From assembly GCA_035610835.1 (NCBI GenBank), contig CM069447.1, positions 16,387,992-16,451,991 of the forward strand: DNA of 64,000 bases, given 5' to 3'. Shown here piece after piece: positions 1 through 13,100 of the stretch (position 1 is its first letter; each line of letters begins with the position of its first letter). The stretch comes from Ophiura sarsii. Lineage: Eukaryota; Echinodermata; Ophiuroidea; Amphilepidida; Ophiuridae. The notes below the pieces were generated by a model that was not told the DNA's origin, did not search any database, and worked only from the letters and a program-made list of their open reading frames with translations. The translations under genes and the position numbers were made by a program.

Positions 1-872
1 AATGACACACAGGATTACTTCAATACTCTACTCTAATGACATGTCAATATCCAAACGGTTACCTTACTGATAGAACTTGACAAAATGCACTGGTATGGAA
101 CCGCTTGCTGTATCACGTGTCACAGCCTGGAAATTTTGGCAACAGAGTTTAAGGCACGTGAAGAAGTCAAAACAAATTGAAATGAAGATAATGTCAGTAA
201 GATTTTCACCATGTGAAAAATTATACGTTTCTTTTTGAGCCCAAAAAGCAATCTATTCAATCATATTTTGACAAATTGGGTAAAATTTAAATCTGAAAAA
301 TAAATTGCAACCCTGATTTTTGAGATTTTACGGTCGGTTGCTGAGGACAACGGAACACCTTTTTTTTGTTGCCCAAGTTCCATAAAGCAATGTTTTCTCA
401 ACACTGTGTAGTAAAATTTCATGTCAAATTTTCCCATGGAACAGTACAACTTCTAGGGTGGTTAAAACTTTCCATACAGCAATCGTCTGCAGACGACAGT
501 TCCAAAATTCACCCACTTATAATACACCAGATTATGAATCTCAGACTGAAATTTGAAGCAAATTTGAATTTATAGAACCAACCAACGTAACTACAGGGGA
601 GGGGGCACTTGCCCTTCCCCTGCCAGAAGGATCGCCCACCCCTCTTTCTGATGCTCCCCTTAATGAAATGTCAAATTCTATGTATATTAACAAAAACAAC
701 AGTCAGTTATCCCCCTGATCACAGACCTGTCCACAACCCCCAACCCCAATGACGACCTTAGTTATGACACTGCTGAAAGTGCAATATTTTAAGCCATTTT
801 TGCTACCTTATCTCCATCTCAACAAATAATTCTCATCGCGTGATCTTTCCTTCCCTTTCTCCCCTTCATTAG
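1..872. other. Intronic or upstream DNA of the CFAP43-like gene
   Basis: No exon could be recognised here. Around 470-500 there is a weak copy of the dispersed inverted-repeat family whose ends read CACTTTCCACGCGGCA, with its GTCGTCTGCAGACGAC-type core. The stretch ends in a pyrimidine-rich tract and the AG acceptor at 871-872. The earlier exons of the gene are presumably to the left of the window. Confidence 0.6.
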
Positions 873-1153
873 GCCAACAACAAGGCGTCCTATCTCCAGC
901 CCCAAGAAGAATTCGCATCTCACGATCTCGCAGGCGGCAACATCATCATCACCCTACACCGGAAGTGGCTGGCGTCTACCTCTCCCGACGGTCTGTTAGC
1001 CCTGCGTGATGTCGACTCCCTGGACCAGCCCATGATGATACAGGCACACAGTTGCATCACAGGTGGGGTGTATCAGGCGTGTTTCTCCACTGATGCCCAG
1101 TGGATGCTGACGTGTGGTGCAGGAGATGGGGTGGTCGCGTGCTACAAGTGGAA
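873..1153 (+). CDS. CFAP43: CFAP43-like exon 1 of window (WD-repeat region)
   Basis: The acceptor is TTCATTAG and the donor GTAAGT; the exon ends in phase 2. It codes for 93 full residues with a typical beta-propeller blade: HRKWLASTSPDGLLALRDVD, then CITGGVYQACFSTDAQWMLT and CGAGDGVVACYKW. This is probably the last part of the WD-repeat domain. Codon use is GC-rich compared with the surrounding intron. Confidence 0.88.
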
Positions 1154-4100
1154 GTAAGTTTTCAATTGCTTGTTTAATTTGTTTGTAAGTTCAAATTCAG
1201 AGTGTGCTCTTTTTATACAAAACTTCCTTGAGTCCCCCCCCCCCCCTTAAGATGCATGAATCTTATGTTTTATGCAAGCATTGGAAGTGCGTGCTACCAG
1301 CACCTAGTAGTGTAGTGTTTTATAGTGGTTTAAATTGGGTTGAATCTTGTGTAACCTTTTAATAAGTTGTCCAAATTATACACCATGCTCGTTCCTTGCT
1401 TTCAGCTTCAGCTCATCCGGGAAGAACGTGGCCACCTCGGCAATCGAAGTGGCAAGATCCCATAATGCAATGTTGCACGGCACCAGAAAGTCAGAAGATC
1501 AAGTGTTGACTGGTCTATCTGATTGGACTGCATCTTCTTCACCGCAAATTTCTCGCACGGCATCTATGGACGGTGAGGGAAAGGTAAGTATTACAGGAAG
1601 AGATTTATATCCCATAATACCATGCTGCATGGAATGAGAAAGTCAGAAGATCAAGTGTTGACTGGTATGTTTAACCCCCCTGTGGTCTACCTGTCTATCT
1701 TACAGTGGTTCTGATTGGTTTATTACAAGATGTACTCATATGAATAGCCAATTCAAATGCAGCTTGTAAAATGTTTCACTCCCATCTTTATCAGGGATAC
1801 AATTATTCTAACAATGTCTCTCATTGGTGCAATAAATGATGTATCCATCTTTTTTTAACCAATTGGCCGGTAGTTCTCAGGGGGTTAATTGGCTACAAGC
1901 GCCAAATATTTGATTTTTTTAACTCAATAAATTTGATATTTAAGGGTGCACACCACTATTACGATCAATGCGCGACCTCATTTCGATCGCCATCACGCAG
2001 CTAGTCCCTAAATAGTAGAAAGAATTGTTTATATTGACATTATTTGGCATTAAAAATGATTGAATTTGGTCTCTATTTTGTTCCCTGAATTGTAGCCGAT
2101 ATATTTTGAACAAAAAGAGTATACATCAAACGTTTTATTTAAACAATATTGGCGAATGAACATTGGTCACAACTCGCTACAACGTGTGAATTCTTGTTCA
2201 AAATGACTACCCTGTATAAAGCCAAAAGGGGCAAATATTGAAAAATGTAAAAGGGCAACTCAGTCTGAATTTTGACCCAAGTAAGATCTATCTGTGTTTA
2301 TAACTATTCTAAAATTTTATAAAAGGAGTTGCAAGGTAACTCAAGTTATTGTCGTTTTCAGAAGGCATCTTTCCCATAGAAACACACTATAGCGCGTAAT
2401 AGTGGTGTGCACCCTTAAAGTGGGCCCCTTCTTATCATTTTTGAATTGTGGCTGATTCTATTGATGATAGAATGCAACTGTTTTCTGTGTAATGTAATGA
2501 GTTACATGTCGAGGGCTGAGCGCCAAAAGGCCGTAACTCAATAAATGCTATTTCGAGATAAACGACTTTCAAATATTTGGGACTCATTTACAATACACTG
2601 TAACACCCAACTTTAATTTCTAAAATTTTAATTTAAAAACTCTAATTTTAGTCAAATTCAGAGTGTTTATGAGTTATCTCTTTATGGTTCTGAAAATCTA
2701 GGTTATATAGATTATTTTTGTACCAAAATATCAATTTGCCCAAAAGTTGAGTTACGGCCTTCTGGCGCTCAACCCTCAATGTATGCCCGTTTGTGATTCA
2801 TCAAATAGTCAATGCAAACCAACTACTATTTCTGACACTTAACTAAATTCTATGTTCTTTTGGTATTTGTTGTTGTTTTTTCAGGAAAAACAGACGGCTT
2901 TAGAGAGAGCGTTGGAGCAAGATGAGATATACATGACCCCCACCCCAACTTTGACCGGTGACCCCACTTGGCGGGAGGGCAAGGAAATGGAGGTAAGATG
3001 AGTCATTGTGAATATGACTGACTCAGCAGCAGAGTTGTAACAATTAGTCATGACTCTATCCTCAAGAAATGTCCCCATAAACCATTTCAAATCCAAAAAT
3101 ATTCAATCGGTTCCAATGTTTTCCGATTAGCTGAGTGTTTTTGGCACCAGTTTGATGATTCATAAGTCATCAGCAGAAAAACAAACATGTTTTCACCCGT
3201 GTGTGGATTGCGCTGGTGCTGGTGAGAAAAAGCACTGGTATCAGGCTCGCTATTTTTCTCATTTTACGGAGATTCCAGTTAAAAAAGGGAACTCATTTGC
3301 GATAATTTCCCCCAACAATTTCCCTCATGCTAGGCTACAATGTGTCAACCTTGTCCCCAACAACACTGACATTAGGCAAAAAAAAAAAATGTTTGGTTGC
3401 CCTTTCACCACAATATTTTTTTTTTGGTCGGTAGGTCGATTTTTAAAAAAAAATTTTTTTTAAAATTTCTTTTTAGATGTCAAAGAATGCCAAAAATACA
3501 CTTTCAAGTGAATTAGATATGTTTTTATTTCAAAATATAAGTGTTTTTACAAATGTAAAATGGAAGATGAATTTACATGATTTTTGCATACATTACCAAT
3601 CTTTTCTTACACAAACAATTCACACTCAGACAAATCAGATATCTATAAACTTGATGTAGTGCATATGGTGTTTTATTAAAATTGCCCGAGCAAAACATAT
3701 GAGGTGAAATGTTATGTTTACGATTGTCGTGTACCTGCTCTTTTAGCATCAGCCTAGAAGCTCTAGAGAGGAATAAAATATGTATGGTCTAAGAATATGT
3801 GTCTGCAATACATTTTAAATGAACAGCAACCGTAATTCACCATCTTGTAAGCATTTATATTCATGAAATCTCCTTTTTTTCCTTTTCTTTTTTGAAAAAA
3901 AACAAACAAAAAACCGTGACCGAGATTTTTCAATATTTACGGTCGCTCGGGAAAGGGCAACCAAACATTTTTTTTTTTTGGCCTTACAGTTGCGAAGCGG
4001 CGAGCCCTGGGAAACTGGTCAGTATTTTAAAGAGTTGACCACCCACAGAGCATACTTGGTGCATACAAATCATGGAAATCCCCCGTGAAAATCGCCGGGG

Positions 4101-7100
4101 ACTTTTTGTGAGTTCCTTACGCCCTTGTGGACAGAGTCGGAGATGATGGGGGTAGCGTGCTGGTTGGAACAGCTTGGTAACATATTTCAGGGATTATGGG
4201 CCGCTGATTAGAACAGCTTGGATGGGGACTATAATTAGATCAGCTTGGTTGATACTAATACAACCGGGCGAGGTTGTAAATTACGTTTAGGTGAGAGATT
4301 GCATTTTAGTAACAAAAACGGTGAGATAAAAGAGATTCGGGATATTACCTTCACATTTTTACCTTCAGCTTGATAAATTTTGAATTTGCCAGTATCGCAC
4401 CATTGTTGATACAAACAATATAGTCCCACTACTACTAGTTTTACTTCTCATGGGAAGAAATCAGTCTTTATATAGGAAGAAGCAAGCCAGCATGGGTACA
4501 TGATATTCATCACTATGAAATACAATCTTTTCTTTCATATTTGTCCCCCTGACTAGGCATTGCGGTCGGAGGACATGGAATATGCAGATGTGAAGAAAGA
4601 CCTGAGGAATGAGATACGGGAGCTCAGAAGAACGGTATGTATTTTTCGCGCTACATTATAATTTTCGTGCTCCAAGCAGCTACCGTGAAAATAAAAACAT
4701 GCAAACATATTTATTTTTGTGTATAAGCCTATGTAATGAACTTTCTAATCGCGAATTTATAAACAAGCAAAATGGCTGAAAGTCGGCAAAGCGCAAACAT
4801 TTAATCGCGCAAAAATTACCACTTTTACAGTAGACTGATGATGAAATGTTCATGGTGTGCGAAACAGTTGTGCTGTTGGGAAATATTTGAATTAAGTGGA
4901 TACATTTAATCCTTTGAACACTGACACCCCTGAGTAAACGGTAGCCCCACCCTGAAACCCCTGCCGAAATACCTCTCAATAGGGCATAATGTCACTGTCT
5001 GTTACGTTGCCATAACAGTTACTAGCATTTTTTTAGTTGCCCTATGCATGCTTACTGTGTCTTGTTCATCCTTATTACTATAGTCAGAATCATATATATC
5101 CTCCGTATCAGAGTCCATGACCCTTGCTAAAACATCTGCTGCCGACAGCGCCATTGAAAAATCCTGAAATTCCGACCAAATTGATGAAATAACCCCCCAG
5201 TTATCAGCACAGATATCGTCTTCAACGCATTTTCAGACAAACTATGTGCAGCCCGTAGCCCGTAGGCTATTCTCCGGGTCAAAGGGCATGTTTATATTCG
5301 ATGGCGATTCCCTCAAAGATTATAAACAGTGCGCACATGTTAGCGACTTTATACCGACCGCCACTGTATATACGATACGCATATTAGGCTTTATACCGGC
5401 CGCCATTGTTCAAAGGGTTAAAGTGTCATACTGTAAAACGCTATAATTTTGAGGATACTTGATTTCGCGAATTGAAAATTACTGCTATTTTAGTGGGCAC
5501 TTAGTGGCACGAATCTGGAAATTTTACTGTTACTTTCAACGCAAAATTGTCAGTTTCGTGGGTATTTAATTTTGCGAATCCATATCCCTCACGAAATTCG
5601 CAAAATAAAGTGGTTTTACAGTATGTAAATAGTTAACATGATTCTAATAATTATGTCGTCATCATTCTTTATCTTATTTTACCGACCCAACCGTCGTTGG
5701 GGAAGGAGAGGGAGGTGGAAGGGGGAAGTGGAGAGGTAGAATTAGGCAGGGGAGAGGAAAAAAATATGTTTGTGTATTATCAGACCCTTAAAGCCCTTAA
5801 GAGTATTCCCCTCTGCCCGCCTGGAATTGAACCAGGATTGCTGGACTGGCAGATGAGTGACTCATCAACCACCATACCACGTGCAATCAGGCAGTGGTGG
5901 CTGTATGAGTAGTTTTAGTATCAACCAAACAAAGTGGGTTTGTCTCGATTGTATAGAGCTGCTTTCGATTTGAAATGAACAAAAAAATTCCCATACTAAC
6001 ACACATCCTAATCTACTATCATATTGTCTTAAATGTAATATGTTTACATACATTTCTTCATCTATTTTAACTCAACTAGTTACGAGGGGTGAGTGATTTC
6101 TGTCTATTACACATCTGTATTATTTGTGGTATTGTAGCGTATAGTAGTCTTCCACAAATCTATTTAAAAGAAACAATACCTGTATTATCATCTGTTGGAC
6201 AGATAGCTTCTATAATTAGGTTACCGTCCTGACAAAAACAATGAACTGCCCAAATTTGTTTTCCAATGGACAATTATATTGTTGGGCTGGTGATCATGCA
6301 CTCCCCCGACAGAAAATGTACCCGCCATGGGCAGGCGGGCGGGGGTGCTTTAGTCCCTGCATTTCATTAAACTTATTCAAGCTTTCTATCCTAGCAAGAT
6401 CTCTGTCAAATGAGGATTCTTATATTTTGTATGTAACCAGGGTATTGTTTTGGATAGGCAGTTTCCTGCAGTCTGTTTTTTAATTATATAAAATTATTTT
6501 TTGCATTTGTAACCTTGTCATTAATATGTGCTTTTTATGCTTGTTTTTATATTTATCAAGTATCCCGATCCTTCATTATAAAACGTTAAAATTATCCCTG
6601 AGTCACCCACTTTTTATTAGTACATTTCATAAATCTAAAATAAAAGAAGATAATATATGCCTTTTGATGTCACACACCGTCCCACTGTAACCACTTTCCC
6701 GTAATATCCTATAAGGCCAAGGAAAAAAAGAAGATCAGTCACTTTTGCCGCATGAATATGTAACCAGGGTAACCAGGGGGAAGTGGGCCAAAAACACAAT
6801 ATTTAAAAAAAAAATTATTTCCACATTTAGCATAGATATTTTTTGTACAATTTTTTTTTTAAAATAGCATATCGCTTTGCTATTTTCCCAAATGTATGTG
6901 AGACAGACCTTCTTCTTTTTTGGGCCTAAGGCCAAACAAAGAAGAAAGTCTGTCTCAGAAACATTGTGCAAAAAAGCTAAGTGCTGTGCGATTTATTTAA
7001 AAAAAAAATTGTTTTAGAAAATAGGCTATGAGGTATGCGATTTTTCTTTTTATTACTATTTTTTTTGCTTATCCAAGCTTACAGAGAACTTTTTTTAACT

Positions 7101-10100
7101 TTAAAAAAAAAAAAAAATCAAATTTCACATACCAATGCGGGCAGGCTTCTGAGACAGACCTTCTTATTTGTTTGGCCTAAGATGTTGCTGTATAAAGTAG
7201 ACTTACATTGACTCAATCAGGTATCAAACAATCAATTGATGATAATAAATTGATCAAATTGTTGCAATTTAAACATGGATAAACAAGTCATTGGCCTGAT
7301 AAAGTTTGGTGGTTTCCCAAGCAACTTTTAGCACCTTTAGAATCGGTGGCCAGTGCCATGTACTCAAATGCATGCATATTCATGCGAATGATGTAGCTGA
7401 TACGTATAATTGCCAGTTTTATCAATCGTGCAAACTATAGTTTAATCAGTTCCAAATTGGCAAGAAATATTCGGTTTTATCTTACACACGTAATTATGGC
7501 CACACGCACACGGTTTTGGACGCATGCACGCATCAAGCATATGATGTATAGTGCGCTTGTTGCCTTCAGCTCCCCCGCGTCCTTCTGTATTCATTCGCTG
7601 CTGTATTAAGGCTTGGCAAATTTGGAACTGATCAAACTAGAGAAAGAATGATCACGCTATAGTGTGTTCAACGTACTGCACACAGCAGACACTTTTTAAG
7701 TATGCTTGATCCCAGACCCTTCTGAATGGGGTGGGTGTAGAGGTCCCGATTGCCAACAAGCACCCCAAAAAAATAGTAAAAGGTAGCCCCCAATTTTTTT
7801 TGCAGTCACGTAATTGGGGAGGGGGGGGGGGGGGAGGGGTAGGATCAAAAAATGTTGCACGGTCTCAAAAAATTGCACAGTCAAAAAAAAAAAAGTCAAC
7901 AACAAATGGACAATCCGTGGCCATCACGACCCCCCTTTGCGCACGCTACTGAAAGCACCCCCCACCGACAATCTTTGTTTACAGAATTGTTATGGTCAAA
8001 ATCGCAAATGTACCGACGAAAACTCGTTTGTGCCGACAGATTTGATGAATAGGGCAGATTTTGCCAACAGATTTGATTAAGGGGGGGGGGGGGGGGGGGT
8101 GTCACACACCCACACACCCCTCTGGGGACGCTCTTGTTTGATGCTGATCAAGGATCATGGAGTCATGGACATGACTATAAAGCAAATTTTGTTTTTTAAA
8201 AAATAGCCTGATAGAATTTGAAAGAAAATTGGCTGTCAAGTTTGGGTTCTATTGCTGTAAGACAATGAGACTGGTAGTTGAAAAACAAACAATTTAAAAA
8301 AAAAGAGCGACCTCAGTATTCAATTAATATTTTTGTCAACAATTTTCATACAGAAAGAACTGCAATGTTTTGTAGCTAGTTAATATTTGTTGTTATTGTC
8401 TAATTGTAAACACTGTGGGTTGGTAAAAGCTTTATTATATACATGTATAATCAGGTAAAGGTCATCACTGTGATTTGTTCAGTTTTGCCTCGTGAGGATG
8501 ACTTGCTAATATATGCTCTGATTTACCTTTCAGATTCAAACAATGATGAAAAATAACGAGACCTTGCCGGACATCGAGAAGCTTGGACACGACGAGTTCA
8601 ACCTGGACGCGGAAGAGCAGCAAAGATTACAGAGTGAAGGAGAGCTTCGTGTAGAGCAGGTAAGCATTGTGGTCACCATACACATTTTGTTCAATATTTT
8701 CATACTACAGTTACGAAGCTGCCAACATTCCCTGATGCTGCACGACACTCCCTGAAAATAAACCAACCTTGGGTCCTATTAAGAAAAGTTTTAAGTTTTC
8801 AACTGTTCTTGAGGTGATTGATAAAGAATTCATAATTCTATCTTCATGAAATAGGACCAATTGTTAACTCCATCGTGGGTTACCACTTACTATCAATGCA
8901 TGACCTATCGAATCGCAAGGCTCTAATAATGGACGCACATCATATGAGGTTGACCTCGCGTAAAGTATGCAAAGTCAACCTCACCCCAAAAAATTGTGCA
9001 ACGGACATCCGAGGCGCGCTAGTAAGCTTGACCTCACATCGCTGATTGGTTAGTGGCATATTTTAAATTTCAAGCATGCTCAGAAAGCTGATCGAAGTGC
9101 GCCCGCGTATGTCGGACTGTGGCCAGGAGAATATCTGCCGTTAGTCCATTGGCGAGTGATTTTTTAAAATATGGTCTTGTTTAATTCCAAATATTTCATT
9201 TAATTTGATGTTTTCAGATTTATTGAAATGTATTCATTATACTTTCAGAAGAAAAAAACGGGACGATTTAATTTAATTTCATGATTTTATCGGCGTATGA
9301 ATATACATATCGATTTGCGCTAAGAGGCAATATTTCAGTATCGGAAAATACAGGCCTGTTCTAATATATTGGCATAGATAGAAAAATCTAATCTGTCACT
9401 CTAACCTAAGCTCCGAAGTTTACAGCGTTGCAGAATTTCCACGAAAATCGCGGAATTGAGCTTAAAACGCAGAAAACGACATTTTAATGAAAAGAAGAAA
9501 AAGAAACGCACAAAAACGCCCAAAACACAAAATTTATAAATAGTTATGAATAAAACAATATAAATATTAAAAAACGATACGTAATAAAACAAAACAATCA
9601 AGATTTATATGTACAATTCGTCCCTATCAATCTAAAATCGCTGATAATATTATGAATATAAACCTCCGCGCTGAACTCCATACCATCATTCATAGGCCTA
9701 GATATTATTATTATTTGCATTGTAAAAGATGGAAATTGTCGCAATGCAGTAGTACTTTTCCATAAACTTTATCCCAGCAGTCTTTGCGCGGCCGTGCCTC
9801 GATCGATTAATAGAATTGGTACTTTCCTAGAAACTTCGATCAAGAGCATGCGTACGTACTGTGCAGTTACAACACAAACACAAACTTTCGTAACCGCGGT
9901 ACTTTCGTAAGCTTATTATTATTTGATATAAATTGATAATCACAATAGAATGTAAACATTGTTAATTTTAAGCTTTCTTGGGAAGAATTACATCATTGAA
10001 AAATGCAAAATTTACAAAACAGTTACAAAGCAGAAAATTAGGGAGCTTGCTCTAACCTGAAAATTTAATATTAAGATAAAACCAATTCAGTTTTATAGAA

Positions 10101-13100
10101 TTGCAAATTGTTATAATATGAGTTGCAAGGTAACGTGAGATATACACAATCTTCTGGAAGCAATTTCTCCCATGGGAAAGCATTGCGGATGGCGATAGTG
10201 GCATGCACCCTTGAATGCTAAGGAGATTTATTCCTGTTACCACTAAAACACTATATTTTCGCAGATACTTTTTTCGCGAATTCGAAATTACTGCTTTTTA
10301 TGCGGGCATTTAATTTTCACGTATCTGGACATTTTACTGTTTTACTTTCAATGCAAAATTGTCAGTTTCGTGGTTATTAAATTTTGCCCGCATTTTCATA
10401 ACATTTAACCGCCTTTCTGATCTTGGCCAGGCACAAACCTGATAATCATTTATAATTCTATTACGTTGTTTTGGACATTTTTCCTTATCAAAGATTCGTG
10501 AAGAAATGGAGATGGAAGATCTTGCTAAGACGTACCTACGTGAACTCATCAAGAATGAATGCTGGGATTCCATGGATGTCAAAGGACGCAGCATCAAGGT
10601 AAGTATTATAGGTACCCTAATACCCGAAATGTGAAGAAGAAAAAAAGAGAAAAAAAACCCTTTTTTCCCTTTTTTTTTTAGTACAAATTTTTCCCCAAAT
10701 GACCTCTATTGACCCCATTATGTGTCATTTTGGGGGGAAATTTGTACTTTAAAAAAATAATAATAATAATTTTTTTAATTTTTATTTTATTTTTTAGTGT
10801 ATATTTTCGGGTACCCGGGTTCGAAACCCGTGCATTCACAGCCTTAATTCTGAAGAGTGTTAAGAGTCATCTCAGGTAAATATCGAGTATAGGTGGCAAT
10901 GCTCGCCGATTTTTTTATTTCTTTTTCCTGGCCAGGTTGAAGTACTTTGGTAGGATATCAGAAAAACAAGATTAGTTTGTTAATCTTTTACTCGTTGCCA
11001 TGGCAACAGCCCAATTTAGATTTTAGCCATTTTTGGTCAATATCAGTTAAAAATAGTCGAAATTTACCGCACATTCGTTATCTTATTGCAGCAATATGCA
11101 AGATTTTTTTTCAAAAGTAGCTATTACTTGATAAAAACTCATCTTTATACTTTAGACACAAATTAAAAAAAAAAATTAAAAAAATAGTTTTGATGTATTT
11201 TCTGACCTGGCAACACTGCTAGTTTTGACATATTAAGAAAATTGACATTTTAGCCTATCTTTGCATCTCGTAAAAACTACTTGCCAGGGCACTCAGGATA
11301 TTGTCCTCATAGGAGGAGGAAGGGATGACTTTACCCTACTCATATCTGATGAAAACAGCTTGGGGTATTATATACTTTAACGGCAGTGTTGCCAGATAAT
11401 GACGCATTTTGGAAAAATTACAATATTTCGTTTGTTACAAATAATGACATTCATTTTGATACTGAAGCCATTTTATTACGACAAATTGGATTTAGTATAT
11501 ACCAGATGTTCCAGGGACTTCCATAGATACCCGTTAAGTAAAGCAGGTGGTAATATAGGGCATATACTTCTACTCTTGTTGCCAGAAAGTTCACAGTTCG
11601 GCAACATTGCTATATTTAGATAATTTGATTTCGTATATTAGTCGGGTATGTACAGGGGAGTGCACGTGCACCCCCAGTACTAAACCAAACCAACTTTTTA
11701 GGTGTCTTTTAGGGTCCTTAAACACATTTTAGCTGTTAACAGTGAAACAAAATGGGATGCTCTCCAGATATCCAAGATGGCGTCCAAAATGGCCGCCAAA
11801 ACAGCTGCCAAAACAGGTCAAACTCATAAAATGACATATAGCAATCAAATTGTATGGTGAAAGTATAGTTGTAATAGTGGGATGTATGTATTAGACCACT
11901 AGACACTCATATCTAGAAGTTTTGCTTTGTTAACACACCTAAATCCAAGATGGCCGCCAAAAATGGTAAAATTCCATATATTGGCATATATAAACCAACA
12001 TGTATGATCAGAGTAAAGTTTTAACAATGGGATGTATGTGTTAGACCACTAGAAACTCATACCTAGTATATTTACTTTGTTCACATATTTAAAATCAAAA
12101 TGGCCGCCAAATTAATGGCCGAAATTGGTCAAAAGTGGTCAAAATTCCATGAAATAGGCTAATATCAACTGAAATGTATGATAAAAATATAATTTTAACG
12201 ATGGGATGCATGTGTCAGACCACTAGTAGCTCATTTCCAGTATTTTTGTTTTGTTAACACAGTTCAAAATCCAAAATGGCCCCAAAATGGTTCCCGAAGT
12301 GGCTGAAAATTTATCAAATTCCATAAAATGGGATAATATCAACCTAAATTTACGATGAAAATTTAGTTTTAATGGTGGGATGTATGTATTAGACCACTAA
12401 TAACTCATACCCAGTATTTTTTTTAAATTTTTAACATAGTTCAAAATCCAAAATGGATGCCAAAATGGCCCCCAAAATGGTTCCCGAGGTTGCTGCAAAA
12501 ATTGTCAAATTCCATTAAATGGGATAATATCAACCTAAATGTATGATGAAAATATAGTTTTAAGGATGGGATGTATGTATTAGACCACTAGTAACTCATA
12601 TCTAGTATTTTTGCTTTGTTAACATACTTTAAAATCCAAAATGGCCCCCATAATGGGTCCCAAAATTACTGAACAAATTGTTTGAATTCCATAAAATGTG
12701 ATGATATCAACCAAAATATATGATGCAAGTATAGTTAGAACATTGGGGGTATGTAATAGACAACTAGTAACTCATATCCAGTATATTTGCATTGCAATAA
12801 CATACTTTAAAACCAAGATGGCCACCAAAATTGCCGCTGTCAATATAAAAATAGTCTACATGAGTGTATGATAATTCGAAATAGATATTGTCAGGGTGTA
12901 TACATATACTGTTATACTGTACACAGCGCCCTACATCGGACATTAACGGTACAGTGCCCCTGAAACCTAGGGACATGAATTTTTATGTACACAGAACGGG
13001 ATGATCCCCTACTCTTTGCGAAGGAGTCTGTGACCTTCAACGTGCTCGGATTTTGCTCTTCTGATGCACGAGACCACCATTTATACGTGACTTCTGAACC

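Larger units (their letters stand above)
1584..2884 (+). other. Intron 2 with an exon-2 fragment copy and a TTAA-flanked element
   Basis: Holds a diverged copy of part of exon 2 (about 1607-1664) and an inverted-repeat element at 1944-2414. The inverted-repeat phrase 'gcgccaaaaggccgtaactcaataaa' family also occurs at about 2520 and 2755 (GGCCGTAACTCAATAAA versus GAGTTACGGCC), marking a second, more diverged inverted repeat of about 250 bp. Confidence 0.6.
4635..8533 (+). other. Intron 4, transposon-rich
   Basis: A 3.9-kb intron. It holds repeat pieces with inverted CGAATTTATAAAC and TTTTCGCG motifs (4640-4830, 5430-5620), a tRNA-like SINE head (5819-5893, minus), an inverted-repeat element at 6927-7180, G-runs at about 7817-7834 and 8081-8099, and unassigned AT-rich DNA. 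No exon was recognised. Confidence 0.55.

Noticed and set aside
11399..11623. 74-codon frame, with a near-identical mirror copy at 14653-14877
   Set aside because: The two are copies only because they sit in opposite arms of the palindrome. There is no similarity to known proteins and no splice context.
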